Positions 51,001 to 64,000 of a stretch of 64,000 bases of DNA are shown in pieces. Within the stretch, counting starts at the first letter, position 1. Every line of letters starts with the position of its first letter. A program made the translations under genes and the position numbers. Source of the DNA: Allacma fusca (Eukaryota > Arthropoda > Collembola > Symphypleona > Sminthuridae); NCBI GenBank assembly GCA_947179485.1, contig OX359250.1:18458539-18522538 (forward strand). Reading direction: 5' to 3'. The notes below the pieces were generated by a model, which did no database searches, was not told the origin of the DNA, and saw nothing but the letters and a program-made list of their open reading frames with translations.

Positions 51001-51830
51001 CATTTAATATCCCATACATGTTGTTGTAATTATGCATCTTGCAGTGTCTACACATATGTTCATGCTCATAATCGCTTGGAAAGGGAAGGTTACTGACTGC
51101 ACTTCCGAGGAAACTATCTATAAAGTGTGAAGAGATACGCCGGTAATGAACTGATCGAGTCATAATACAATCAAGTGCTCCAAAGGATGGACAAATTTCC
51201 TACAGGGCTCAATATATCTATGGAAATGATTCGCCATGAAAAATATATTCTAATTTCAAATTCAACGTAGAAGGTGATAGGGAGTCTTGTCCGCATGATA
51301 TCTCTATGTACAAATGAGCTACACTCAGGAATAAGTATCTACAGGTATATACAGTATATACATACATACACCATACATATATGTAATTACATACATATCC
51401 CTGAGAGTAACATGTAACTTGTTTCACTGTTAGACTGACTAACGGTAATGCCATGTAGAGGTACAAACACACACACACACACACAACAGTCTTATAGTGA
51501 ACAAACAGGACTCTGTGTTGGAAGATTTTCACACAGCTTTATTACTATTCACCAAACCCTTTGGAAAGTGAAAATTCATTCTGAAATCAAGTTTGGCTGG
51601 TTGCATCACCTTTATATAAAAATGGTGAATAACATCACCCAGCCAACCATCCTTTATAGTCTAGTAGTAGACGAACCACTGTATGCCTCCATTTGGTATC
51701 TGTAGTGTGAGGAGCTTTTCTTAACATTGATTTCTGAGTATCTTACATGATTTCTACTCAATATGAGTCTAGAAATTGTGAGGCTTCTCAACCGGAAGCG
51801 AACTATGACATTTCAATTTTTATATTTTCA

Positions 51831-51882
51831 CACACACACACACACACACACATACACACATACACACATACACACATACACA
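51831..51882. repeat. CA microsatellite with CATA interruptions
   Basis: CA units followed by four CACACATA blocks. Confidence 0.9.
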
Positions 51883-54248
51883 CAAAATAAGTAAATACTG
51901 TCTTGTAGTCATTGTTGCATTCAAATTCAATAGAGGATACTCCACAAGAGAGTCCTGTCTGTACTCACCTTGCACGAACCCACTAATAACGATAAATCCA
52001 ACCCCCACTGGACCAAAGCCAAGGAAGGGTACGACTGACCACGACAGACTAGCAATTACAATTAAAAAATCCTGTGGAGGGGTACGAACTAAGTAAAATC
52101 ACAATCGTTTGTATTAGATTCCTTTTTCCACCAATTTTCTTATTTCCTACAATTATCTCTAATATCATTGTGACTCACTCACTCCTGTCTATAGAAATTC
52201 TGAAGCCCCAATAGTTCCAGCTACGGCAAGTGGAAGTTTTTTTTTTTCCTGAGAGCATTCGTTCTTCTCCTCAACAAGGAACTAAACATTTTGTGTATGA
52301 ACCACCAACATATGGAACTAATCATTGAAATAAACCACGATGGGATGAGAAAAAATGTGTACACATTGGATACAAATAATAATGATAATAATAGTGGATT
52401 TTAATCCTCAGAGGGGAAAAAACTGCGCTCAAAATCTGCAAGATTTTTTGTTTTTTTGTGCGAGCAAAAAGTGTAAACAGAAATTGCTCACACACTATTA
52501 TTATTTTGTTACATTACAAGAAGAGAGGCAAACCGACAAAAGAAATTTCATCGGAAACCGAAACCAATTTTTGTTTGATCTCTGTCAAACCGCATTAACT
52601 TTCCTTTAGTTACTTCAACGGGCTTATATCATGTGGTGGGGACAGAGCCTTTTTTTTTTATCTTCGCAGCTCCTGACGGATTGTGAGACCTGTTGAGACT
52701 ATTACATGGGCAAATGTTTAATGGCATTTAGATGGGTCCCTCTCTGTCAACAAGTGATTTTGAAAAAAAAAATGTAATCGCCCTTTTATTACTTATTTAA
52801 AAGTATTGGTTGTCGAATGGAGCCAAAACAACCCTGTGCAATGTACTTCAGTCATGTCCCTGTGTGTTCATCCTATGCTCTCTGGGTATATATAATAATT
52901 ACATCTGGGGGGATAGGTGTAGATGTCAATATAGGATATGTCTCTATAGAATTTAGACATACATATGTACGTACAGTGGGCTTGGGCAACGGTGGACGTG
53001 TGCAGGTTGCGATGGTTCATAAATTATAGTAATGTGATTGAATTTATTCAGAACCATTTTCATATCTCATTTCTTTTTAATTATATTAATAGGAATAAAT
53101 TGTGGACAGGACAGTATATATGAGGTCCGAGGATATATTGATATTTATAAATACAATTTGCAACATAGTGATTACATGAAGAAGGGCATTTCTTTACCAC
53201 TCAACTTGGCCCATACATTGTAATATCCTGATCTTTTATTTACTCCTGGGTCTTCTCACTCCTGCCTCCATATTGACTATTGACTTGCGTTAGTTAACAC
53301 TTTTATTTGCATTTTACTCGATGAATTTCTATCTCGCCCAGATTTCTGCCCAGTCCCATCGACCTGTCGGCTGTCGCTCATTTTTTTTTCTTCTACCTGT
53401 TCTATCTGTACGGCTGTGTGCAATCCTAATGCTCACCTTGCCCAACACTTCTCCATCCCCTTGCAGGCACTGCCTGCCGTCTGACTCTTAATCTCCTCGA
53501 ACACAACAATAACACTCTGCAAATTTAACCATATGCAGTGTCTATTCTTATCAACTCCGTATTTTTCTTGGACGGCCAAGAGAAGCAAGGGACAGGATTC
53601 CTTTTTTAATCAATAATGTATTAAGGCAATGTACAAGACTGCATCTATTCACAGTCATATATCCACAGCTCATTTCAGTATAGATACTCCACAGCTCATA
53701 ACTATGTACACTCATGAGAAGTGTGAGTTAAATCACCTTGGACTTTTCATTTCAACACTTATTTTGTTCTTTCCACTGGAAGTAGTAATTATTACTTGTA
53801 CGCATCCTCTGACATTCCCCTGAACCACGTGCATTGACAGGGTTTAATCCCTGAGCCCTTCCCTAACCCACGAATCACTCCAGCCAGGATGTACATAAAA
53901 AATATGATAAAAACAATTTTTTCCCATAAATCTATATATGACGTCATTAGTTTAGAAATTTCACCTCCATTTAAATATATACTGTGACACTGTGATTCTG
54001 GAAGTGGTGCTTATGACACTTTTAATGTGATTATAAATTCCTTTCCAAAATTTAGGGATTTGGGGGGGGGGGCAATTTATCGTTGGCTGACGTCAAGGAT
54101 TTGTTATTTGCTATAATTATTATTCCACATTCCATAAAGTGGAGTCCGCACAGTGGGAACAGGAAAATATGAAGGAATTACTGTGGCCAGGTTAAGAACT
54201 ATAGAAGAGCAGGAATGCCTTTACCCTTTAGATTACAATATGCATTAC

Positions 54249-54252
<4 letters not shown>

Positions 54253-54287
<35 letters not shown>
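54253..54287. repeat. GT microsatellite
   Basis: About seventeen GT units. Confidence 0.9.
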
Positions 54288-54288
<1 letters not shown>

Positions 54289-54980
54289 ATGTTATTATGA
54301 AGCGAAACCGCCTTGCTTTGTGCGGTCGCGCTGTCTTCAACAATTCCTGAGTATGTAGTAGTTTCGTATGGGACGTGTACAATAGGCTTGATAGGTATTG
54401 TGTAGCGTGGTAGTAGTAGTAGTTGTAGTGCAAGTAGACGTAATAAAATCATAGCGGTATATCTTTTCCTAGCCAAGGGTTAGGTCGATTGAGATTTTAT
54501 TTTGCAATGTAGGAAATCCAGTCAATCATTTTAACAAATGTTTATGACGGAGCATTTCCATATAAATTTGGTAGTGGAGCTAAAAAGGGGTTATATCGAT
54601 GGGATCTACACCTATCTAAGCTCCTACCCTGTTTGAGCGGTCCTTTTTATGCTGGCTTGAGCTATATCAACTTATTATTCCTATAATCGAATTTGCCAAA
54701 TAGTCTCGACTGGCTCAGATGTCTTCAAGAAATTCTTGAAATCCACGATCCTTTCCAATAAATATAGTAGATATACCTTGAGAGTAACAAATCTTAAAAT
54801 GTACAAATCTTGAAACTTTTTTCTGATATCAGAACTCGTTCAAAATATATATGCTCATTTTGTGCAATTTCCATGTAGTAGACAACATTGACGCAAAACA
54901 CAAACTTGTCTCTATGTAATTATGTATAGACGGACATTGTGCAAAAGGATATCTTCTGAGTCAATGCAAGACCTTGTGAT

Positions 54981-55379
54981 TTATTTAGCGTTAAGAATTA
55001 AGAATACTACGGCCATATTGCAGTGGAAGACATTACACATTATAGGCTGCGTCCTCAGGGTGATACCCTGAAACTCCCAATTATTGCATATTTCCACTGT
55101 GATTAGTATTGGTAAAACTTGAACCATTAGGGCTGTCGTGTGTATAGTATCTGTACATAGCCGGATTTTCGCGTGCGATTGAGTTGCAAGGAAATCCTCG
55201 AGTTCCAAGAGCACCGTGGCCAGACACATCCAAGATCTCTTGAGTAAGTCCATTTTCCACAGAGCTCCAATTTTTTGATTGATTAAGGAAGGAAACAATG
55301 AGACTACTGACTGACTGCCAACCGTACAGAGTAAATTTTTTTTTCCTAAATAATTATAAACAAATTCAAATGTGATCAT
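54981..55379 (-). CDS. hypothetical: two overlapping minus-strand frames, coding status unclear
   Basis: An ATG-led frame of 132 codons runs from 55379 to 54981 and is one of the longest repeat-free frames here. A second minus-strand frame is open from 55353 to 55081 and gives a more hydrophilic product, including ENGLTQEILDVSGHGALGTR and DSPNGSSFTNTNHSGNMQ. The first product is rich in Leu, Val, Met and Cys. A segment free of stops in two frames is unusual in AT-rich DNA and may mark a coding exon, but I cannot tell which frame, and no family is recognised. Confidence 0.2.
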   Translation of the reverse strand: MITFEFVYNYLGKKNLLCTVGSQSVVSLFPSLINQKIGALWKMDLLKRSWMCLATVLLELEDFLATQSHAKIRLCTDTIHTTALMVQVLPILITVEICNNWEFQGITLRTQPIMCNVFHCNMAVVFLILNAK

Positions 55380-56496
55380 GCCAAATGGGTGGAGTCGCTC
55401 AGATTATTCATTTTCTTTTCAACACTTGGAGCCCAACTGTATCTATACCTACGTATGAGAAGCAGGCGGTTTATTTTTTTTTTTGTCAGAGCATTTTAAA
55501 TTATACAAATTAACGTGTACGCAACCGTTCCACAATAAACTGTAATAAATAACTTTGTAGAGCAGTATTGACAATTGACAGGGAGAGCGCGCATGGCTTT
55601 GAAAAAGCGGTTTATCTTTTCAATTCCTTTCAATCCACCCATCCTATAAAATATAGATATGTGTAGTAACAAATAAGTTCAAATAGAAATCCAAGGAGGC
55701 AATTCCCATATCTATAGGAGCACAGAAGCGGAAGAATTTTTTCAGAAAATTCTTAACCTCGTATATCTCTCTCTCTCTCTCTCTCTCTCGTCATAATGTA
55801 TTTTGTTGGCGTTAAATATCAACAACTCACATTGGGTTCCTTATGATCCACAATGGAAGCACTCAAGTCAACGAAACTTTCGCTGTTCACAACTAATTGC
55901 AAGTTTTTACAGAAATTTTTATTTGAACGATCTTTTCCGAAGATAAGTCTCTCAAGCGTACATATGTAATCTAGGTGACGGAGTACAGGGGATATTTTCT
56001 ACTCTGAACCATTGGTGTGAGTTCTGATCACAAATTGTGATTTAGAGTTAATTACTCTAATGATTTCCTATATATTGAGAATATTCTTTCCCATGAAATC
56101 TGTACGTAGTGATATGCACAAGATTAACTTTAAACCATTTGTGAAATATATGAGTTTGAGTAATAGGGAAGATACCAATAAAGCCTCTGACGTGCCTTGG
56201 GTTCTTCGTGTATGTCTTGTGTGTGTGTGTGTGGATTTTGATAAAAGCATGGGAATTGGTGCTACTGCAGAGAGCACGTGCTCATAATTAGGAATAAAGG
56301 CTTTCCTCGTTTTGGAAATTCAAATATAATTGTTGGGAATTATTTGTCATTAGGCTGTCAATAGATTCACGATTTGCTTGACCGACATGGATTTCCAACG
56401 GAGTTGGTCAAGAGGTGCATCAGGCAGTGCACTCTTTGGCAACAAATGTTACCAAGGGAGTTGAGGCAGGGACTTGGGACAGTTCAAATACATATC

Positions 56497-56499
<3 letters not shown>

Positions 56500-56543
<44 letters not shown>
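56500..56543. repeat. CT microsatellite
   Basis: About 21 CT units; it generates the Ser-Leu repeats in overlapping frames. Confidence 0.92.
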
Positions 56544-56545
<2 letters not shown>

Positions 56546-59500
56546 AAATGCAAACCGTATGGTAATGAATAGCATAATTCCATTCTGTAACGTCTAAGTG
56601 GACTGAATTACTGCCACTTATGCACATATGCACAATGATAACCCCAAAGTGTTTCAACCTGTTACCATTTTTGGAACGTAAAAATTAAACGGTTGGGAAA
56701 AAATTGAATCAGTGGAGAATAATTAATTATTGGGTATGTCTTGAATTCATAATGAAGGGTGTAGTGAGAGAAAAAAAATTGAGCTGTATACAAATCCACT
56801 ATTTGCTGTATATCTGTAGTTGTTCACAGTAGTAGTAGAGTTAGTAGTAGTAGGGAATTTTTTCAAGTGTTTTATTGCCCAGGTATAGGAATACCATCCA
56901 CAATACCACATGTACCTTTGGAATTCAATTGATTCCATTTCACACAAAAACTTGTCAAGTTGAAGGTGAAATGTTTTTATCAACATTTTTTTTTCTATAC
57001 GGACAAACTTCCATCAAAGTTAAGCTGCAGTCTCAATTTTCCAAATAATTTTCAAGGTGTGACATGTAATTTTTTCCCCTCTTTTGTCCGCATACAAATT
57101 GTAAAACAAATGTGAGAGACAAAGACTTGAATAGGAACTATTCCATCAGGTCTAACTATCATGTATTGTCTTAGGATCCTTATATCTATAACATTAGTAT
57201 TATCTCTCTGGACGAACCTGCCACACACACTCACAGAGTCTCCTTGAAAATTTCGGGTTTAGGGCTTAATTACAGGAACGCTTGGCTCATTGCAAAAGAG
57301 CAGCCCTCAAATGATATGACTCTATCAAAAGGAAAACATTGGAACCGGAACAGAGCTCCTGAGCACGCTTTAGAATTATTAATCATCTTGGTGTAATAAA
57401 GGAAACAAAAACATTACAACTTTGCATTTGTCTGAATATTCCTTTTGCATTGTGTGTACTCATATTAATATATTAGGGGGAGAGAGATACGAAGAGTACT
57501 GCAGCATCTCAAATGTAGTAGCGTCGGCAGCTCAAGCTGAAAGAGTGTGCCAGCAATTGAAGGCCGATATTGTAAAAATTCCATGCAAATTGTAAGCCAT
57601 TACGTTTACATTACATCTGCAGCATGTCCACATATATGTACGCAATGACTACAGCAATGGGAGGACGCGGATTTTTACATCAGCATTACCAAAGCCATTT
57701 TTACTCCTCTGAGTTGAATTACTCCAACTGTAGCTCTCTGCTTCATTTCTACATCCAAAGATACAAAAGGGATAAGTATAGGAAATCAAAGACAAGCCGA
57801 TTTTTCGTAACTTCTGTGGTAGAGGGGGGGGGGCAAAAAAATTCAATTTTTATAGATCCAAGGTACAGACAATTTACGAGATAAAAACACCAATTTAATG
57901 ACCAGAGATTTGTGTAAATACACGTTAAATAATTTGGTTCGAGGCTATACACTCAAAACTCTTGTATAGTTACGAAAATTTGAACCCATTTGACCACTTA
58001 CAGGATTATATAAACACAATATGATTACATGCGTGTGTGAGATGCTTACCCGCAGGTCAAACAGGGAATGGTATATGGGCAGGTATGCCGTACGACTCCT
58101 CATCATTACTTACTATGTTTTCTCACAGAAGACCAGAGAACTCACAGTAAGTCCCACTAGAACTTGTACAGTGAGCCAGGATATGTACATACGTATGTAC
58201 ATACGTACAAACCCACGTAACAGTAAGCACAGCAAGGAGTAGACAAAGTACAGCTCACAAGTACATACATACATAATTACGTTTACACATCCCCAACAAT
58301 AACATGCATGGATTTCATATACTACGCCCAAACTCAATATCTTAATTCTATAATCTGAAATATGAGTCCCCAATGGGAAATACATATGACTGTATAATAT
58401 AGGAAATTGATAAAGTATCTATATATTTTGTGTGAAAAAAAAAATCCGTGTAACTGGCTCCTTTAATTTTCTCATCCACCCCTCCCGTTCCCAACAAGAG
58501 CAGGATTCCTACGATATGATACAATTCCTTGGGACAAGACAGTATCTTTACTGTTGCAGACTCCTTATTTTTTTTAAAACCAGTAATTAGCTTAAATGGA
58601 AGGCAGTTCGGTTATAAAATCCCTTGATAATTTCTTAAGCAATAATTAATGCTCACTATAATGACCAAATCTAACAGTAACAACACTCACTTGAAAATTT
58701 ATATCAAGTAAATTAATGCTAACTTACTACATGATTTTTCCCCTCCTTTAATTAGTGGCTTACAATCCCAACCGCAGTATGTTCTGCTTTCCTTGAAGGA
58801 TTTGCAAAGGACCCCTCCTCATTTGACTAACTCAGAGTGGACTGATCTCTTTTGAGAATATCTGTATTTCCAGATCTTATTATCTACTTTTTACGTTTTT
58901 ACCCCCAAAAAAAAAAAGATTGGCACTTGAACTGAAAATCTCTTTTAATTTGATTCAACCCGTTCGTACCAGTTTTGACAAGGAATAATAATAATATCAA
59001 GGGAAATTATTGTGACATGAAATATTTCTTCAGAGTTTCTGAGAGGAGGGGATTTTGAAACCGCAGAGTCAGTTTGTTACAAGATAGCTGATATGCTATG
59101 TTGTGTCCTGCTCCCATGCAATAATATGCCTACGGAATAGGAACGGGATGCTAAAAGTTGAGTCTCTCACTCTGTATACTAATGCTACTAATAATGGGAA
59201 TTTCTCGTAACTAATGATGGTTAGTAAATTAGCACTATAAAAACACCTCAGATTCTTTTACTGGTCGTTGAGGGAGCCGACGAGCAGGTGTATGAACCTC
59301 GAGTATCCTTCAGGAGACTGGTACTATCTCCTCATAAGAGTCTAGTCTTGGGTTACTCACAAGGCTCTTTGATTCCTTGGGCCTATATGCTAGGAGTAGA
59401 ATCTACAACAACAAGAGTTACTTTTGTAGGAGCTCTCCGTAAAGGGCTATGGCTATGTTCCGCTCTTTAGAGTGTTACAACGAAATATCTTTAAATTTTT

Positions 59501-59935
59501 AATGCTCAGCCTAATTGCCTCGCAAAGTTTTTGAGGAAATGCTGATTCCAACACCCTTTTTTAGTAACTTGAGTAGTAAAATTATAGAAGGACTTCCCAG
59601 ATTTTCATATTGATCTTTCCCAGCTATAAAAGTTTTTTTTTCCTCTTTGGTGTTTAATATATAGATACTACAGTATGGGATATAGGGGCCTCGTCGGCGA
59701 AGATTCTTTTGTTGCATTTATGACTGTCAGAACGGGTGAGGCCAAGGTACTAGAGTTCCTACACATATATTCAAAGAGAAGGTAACTCATTAAACCCAGC
59801 ATTAATGATTTCGTTTTTGACTCACACAAAAGGCTATGTCTTTTGTAAAAGTATCATGCACGGTGGTACTTACCAGTGCACTTACTCCTGAGACGTGCTC
59901 TCCCTATGTCTTCATGCATTGAGTAAGTACAGGGC

Positions 59936-59938
<3 letters not shown>

Positions 59939-59966
<28 letters not shown>
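59939..59966. repeat. GA microsatellite
   Basis: About fourteen GA units. Confidence 0.9.
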
Positions 59967-59969
<3 letters not shown>

Positions 59970-61055
59970 AGCTTCTGACCATCATCTCAAAAAGAAAACG
60001 CTCCTGTTCAAAGCTAGTACAACTATGTAACTCTCATTGTCAGACTAAACTCCCCAATTTTTTTTTTATTTACTAAAATCCTCTTTAAGCACAGGGACTT
60101 AAAAAGATGCAAGTGTGCTTCAATAACTGCACATGACCATTCACTCGTCGTTCATGTACATACATCTGTAACTCTCTTGTACAGCAGTAAGAAGGGAACA
60201 TTTCATCCAAACCTTGCTCACATTTCCCCGTGGAGATCAGACTATTCCCATTACAGGCATATACATACATACATACAGTAGTCCATCTACGTCCTAGCAC
60301 TCAGAGGGATGAAGGTAAACCAAGGTCAGGATATAGAAAAGAAAATGAATTTTATTATGTTATTATAATCTCACAAGTGTTTAGTGTGACTACTGTCGAT
60401 TCCTTTTCATTTTGTACTTTTTCTGCCAAAATGATAATACATATGTACCTACCTGAAGACACCCCTATAGGAATAAAGCTCCTTCTCTGACTGTAGTGTT
60501 TCTCAGCCCTGTTTTTGCAAAATAATCTGGTGCTCAGCCACCCATGTAAATTGAAGGCACCTACGATTTTTTATAGGTGAAAGATTTCGGTTTCTATAAT
60601 TAAATTATACTGCTTGAAGAAATTAAAAAACCCATTGTAGCTTCACTTATCTGGCGGTGTAGCCCTCATTTTGCACCTAAGTACACAACTTTACGACAGG
60701 TACATAAATAAGGGATTTTCGAATCAGAATGAAACAAATTTTATTGCCTAGACAAGCCCATAGGGTTAACCTATACTGTATAGGTAGGTAAGTTTCTGAT
60801 TATGAGCTGAGAGTTTTACTACATGGGGCAGGAGTATGTATCTATATAGGCTCTATATATTGTATACTTGTGTGTGTCTGTGTGTGTTTGTGTGAGTACT
60901 TGTGCAGTCATGTGTGTACCATACTACTGTGCACTGTGCAGCCCAAAGGTAGCGAAGCATATAGGGCTGAGTGGATGGAAATGCCTAACGCATAAGCATG
61001 CATACAGGCGGCCAGGTAAGAATAATCAAGTGAGGTGTAGTAGTAGTTGTTGTAG

Positions 61056-61056
<1 letters not shown>

Positions 61057-61087
<31 letters not shown>
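61057..61087. repeat. GT microsatellite
   Basis: About fifteen GT units. Confidence 0.9.
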
Positions 61088-61089
<2 letters not shown>

Positions 61090-61993
61090 TGCTTGGTAAA
61101 GTAAGAGCGAAAGAGGTTATGCTAGGGTGCATGAAGTCAGTGTCTCTTCCTCGGTCGTCGTGATCACATCACAACACACAGTCAGACCCAACTTACTACC
61201 TGTCGACTGTGTATACACGTTTCCTAAAAAAAATATATATAGTTAGTGACTGTACACTCTCGTAATAGTTTTGTAGTTTCACTATCGTTTCGTTTTTCTG
61301 CATACTTACAGTAAATACCAGACCCAGGCCAATTTTGCCGTCCTAAAATAACATTGAATTCTTCAATTTTTTTTTACAAAAAAAAAAAAATCCCTCAACA
61401 AGTTACACATGGACTGGACTGTTCTGCACAATCAGTACAAGTCTCTTGAAGCTCCTCGTGTGACAAGGAAACAATTTGTGACAATTTTGACGATTTTTGT
61501 AGATTCGTGAAGCGAATTTTTTAAAAGTCATATTTGTTTTCCCTTTTGGACGCGTCCCCTTCGTCAGTCGTCTTCCCAAGGAATTTCCAATTTCAAAGTT
61601 ACTTTCTGCTTACCTTTCCAATTTGTTCAGAAACTCTGCCATTTACATTTGTATACTTTTTATATTTTCCTAATTTACAATATACTGTGACCATCCGAGA
61701 ATCTACGTGGGGGCCATAGATACGTAATTACATATATCCTGTGAATTTATATAACGCCAAGTGTTCATTCCTAGTAAGCTAGTGATTTGCTCCAAGTGGT
61801 GTCCTACAATAATTTTTGAGGAGTGAGTTTTTTTTTGGTAAAAACACAAATTCTCTGTAATAATAATAATTATTATTATTATCTATTATTTTCGCAAAGA
61901 ATACCTACATTCTTGGAGACGTACTTTGATAGTTGGAGTTGGGATTGGGAATTGGATGTACACAAGTGATTGAGAAGTATTCTTGTAATCTTT

Positions 61994-62305
61994 ATGTGCC
62001 GGATTGTGGGAACTTTTCTTAATTCCTTTGATCATCAGCGGGAGGAAGCTCACATTTTCAAAGATCAGGATTCAGAGAATGATCTGGTGTCACTGTTGAC
62101 TACAGGTGGGTAAAATGAAAATAATGCATACAAAATAATTCACTTTTCTGTCATCACACTTTCTCTACTTCCCGTTTCTATATTCCTACAACGTCAAGTT
62201 GGAGCTGAGCAGTTAGCACTCAAATCTGCTCGACTTCGTCACAACTTGCACTTGTGTGTCTCTTTCACAGCTCATGCATTCTCGAGTTGGGAAATTTTCA
62301 ATTGA
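61994..62305 (+). CDS. hypothetical two-exon ORF, unknown family
   Basis: An ATG at 61994 opens a frame that runs to a donor at 62105/62106 (CTACAG/GTGGGT). It encodes a charged stretch including REEAHIFKDQDSENDLVSLL. A pyrimidine-rich tract and AACGTCAAG acceptor lead to 62199, where the phase matches. The frame continues as GAEQLALKSARLRHNLHLCV and closes with TGA at 62303-62305. The implied intron is 93 bp, similar to the short eya introns. CATCAG at 62033-62038 could also be an acceptor, making the first part an internal exon from 62039. The product of about 73 residues is not recognised. Short length keeps confidence low. Confidence 0.25.
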
Positions 62306-64000
62306 GTCTGTCTCATGTACTTTATTCATGCATATTGAGTAAGCCCTGAGATTTGTTCTGAACTTCTCTGAGTCAGATATTCTGACCCAGCTCAAGAAGT
62401 TTTGTAAGACTTACAGTTCCCCCCTCTGCTAATGAGGACTAGTATATTGTAGCAAAAAGGGACTCTTCCCTATGGAGATGTTACTTAAACAAGGGATACT
62501 ATTTTTTATTAAAAATACATATGTAAGCTCAAAAATAATAATAATTCTATAGGGAGAGTTTGCTCATTACGCGTGACCGCTACTCAGTGAAAATTTAATG
62601 TTTCCCTTCAACCTTTTCCAATGTGGCGGGACCTCATCATTATTCTTTGAGGATCGACAGCGTCACTTCATATTTCTCCTCCTCCGAACAGTATATTTTC
62701 CTTATGGAAGTTTTATATTTGATTTAGGATTTCCTTTAAAAGTAAAATTCCTGTTAAGATTTGCAGTCCCTCAAGATTTCAAACGGTTTTTATTTCCTCC
62801 CTTTTCTCATATGACGGTTTCAGTGCATAAGGTGAGTTGCGTGAGGAAATAGGAAGTTGTTTCTGGGTGCAGCTCGGCTATATCTATTGGGAGTGATAAA
62901 ATGTGACTATACCTATGGGCACGATCCTCGTAACTTTTAACAAGGGTAATTTTTCCTGAGAGATGGTTTTGCCGACTTGATAATAATTATTGTATAACAG
63001 GAGCGATCGATGGGGATGGCAAACCGCATATTTAATTTATGTAGGAAGTCAGTCAGGATAAGTTACAGTTTGTAAGAATGTCGTTAGGTTTTTTTTTTTT
63101 GATGGGCTTATAAAAAAAATCGCACTCTCATAACCGCATTTCTTTCATAGCTGGGAGTTGTACTAACTGAGTGTGGATGCTTTGGAGGGGGATGGAAAAC
63201 GTCGGAGGAAAAATGAGAAATGAAATTGTACCTGCATTACTAGATGAATTTTTTATACAAGAAGTTAATTGCTTGAAATGCTCAAGTGTCTTCTTGGGTT
63301 ACATGATTTGTATGTACTCACCTCTGTGTGTGTATGTGTGTAGATACATGTAGAATGTACATGGATATGGACGGGGCTTGGGTGTACAAAATGAAAATGT
63401 GAGCATATAGAGACAGAGTGTTTACTGTCTGGGATCACTTGACTTTTGTGGGATACACATGAAAGACATGCAGGCGCTTTGGGTTTGGATGTTCCTCAAG
63501 CTCCATTCGATTACGTACTTGGACTTTCCCTTTCAAGTCTAATCAGCCGTGTCATACTAATTCTGGTTGCTCTATTATCCTTCTTAATGCCTTATCATAG
63601 AAACATATATTTAGTTGTTCTTTTATAATAGATATTACTCGTACTTTCTTCTCACTTGGGTGTACCTATATAAATATATACAGCGTGTGGGTAGTATATT
63701 ATTTCTAGCTCCTTTATAGTACAGTGAAGCTCCTGTGTGTGTGTGTGTATGTGTGTGTGTGTGTGTGTGTGTAGTGTTGAGAGACTAGGTAGAGCAGAGA
63801 AGGTATATAGATTGGCACGTACATAAATGCATACTGATTGAATTTCATGAGTGGATATAATAAAGTGTAATGAATGACACTTTATTTCATTATAGGTTTT
63901 TTTTTTAATTCCCACTCCTTTCTACAGATTTCACAGTACCATAATTTATCAGGGCTTAAGCTTTCGCAAAACACTGCTACTATTGACTCCTGGGATATAT
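62306..64000. other. right end of window, unassigned
   Basis: AT-rich, with a GT run at 63735-63772. Two open plus-strand frames (62598-62852 and 63446-63628) are hydrophobic; the second would include a membrane-like helix. Neither has a recognised family. Confidence 0.5.
63735..63772. repeat. GT microsatellite, interrupted
   Basis: GT units with one TATG interruption. Confidence 0.9.

Larger units (their letters stand above)
48031..54980. other. gene-poor region 48.0-55.0 kb
   Basis: No gene is recognised. The stretch contains CA runs (51471-51484, 51831-51882), a GT run (54253-54287) and a G homopolymer near 54062-54072. Small ORFs lack domains and good start context. Confidence 0.6.
55380..61993. 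other. gene-poor region 55.4-62.0 kb
   Basis: No gene is recognised. It holds CT runs (55767-55789, 56500-56543), a GA run (59939-59966), a GT run (61057-61087) and a GTACATAC-type palindromic patch near 58185-58208. Small open frames (56374, 57477, 59288) look partly protein-like but lack support. Confidence 0.55.

Noticed and set aside
56374-56565. Protein-like frame (HGFPTELVKRCIRQ) running into a CT repeat
   Set aside because: Only about 45 codons before the microsatellite, no ATG and no clear exon borders.
57477-57592. Exon-like stretch (ERYEEYCSISNVVASAAQAE) with acceptor TATTAG and donor ATT/GTAAGC
   Set aside because: Weak acceptor without a pyrimidine tract and no partner exons found; likely chance.

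Overview
This window is animal nuclear DNA. It is AT-rich, full of dinucleotide microsatellites (CA/GT, CT/GA, AT), and carries one protein-coding gene split into small exons by GT-AG introns. Nothing looks bacterial or viral: there are no operons and no dense long ORFs. The one gene I can identify with confidence is eyes absent (eya), the HAD-family transcriptional co-activator and protein phosphatase of the retinal determination (Pax-Six-Eya-Dach) network. Its last residues match arthropod-type Eya closely. The base composition and microsatellite load would suit a crustacean such as a parasitic copepod, but that species guess is inference only.

Layout. Positions 1-1090 hold upstream or intronic DNA with a perfect 34-bp inverted repeat. 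Positions 1091-24019, plus strand, carry ten eya coding exons. The first visible exon encodes a Tyr/Ser/Pro-rich segment, the second and third a linker, and the third to tenth the complete C-terminal Eya domain. The splice phases are mutually consistent and join into 413 codons plus a stop. The first three introns are short (296, 104 and 105 bp); the next six run from about 1.9 to 5.4 kb. The true N-terminus probably lies left of the window. Positions 24020 to about 26330 are AT-rich and may include the 3' UTR.

From about 26.3 kb to 64 kb (nearly 38 kb) I recognise no known gene. This part holds microsatellites, a few degenerate tandem repeats and some protein-like ORFs of unknown nature. The better ones are at 35632-35910 (one internal stop), 37498-37755, 54981-55379 (two overlapping minus-strand frames) and 61994-62305 (a possible two-exon ORF). 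All are low-confidence candidates. Given the developmental role of eya, the long introns and the downstream gene-poor stretch are natural places for regulatory DNA, but I saw no specific element that proves this.
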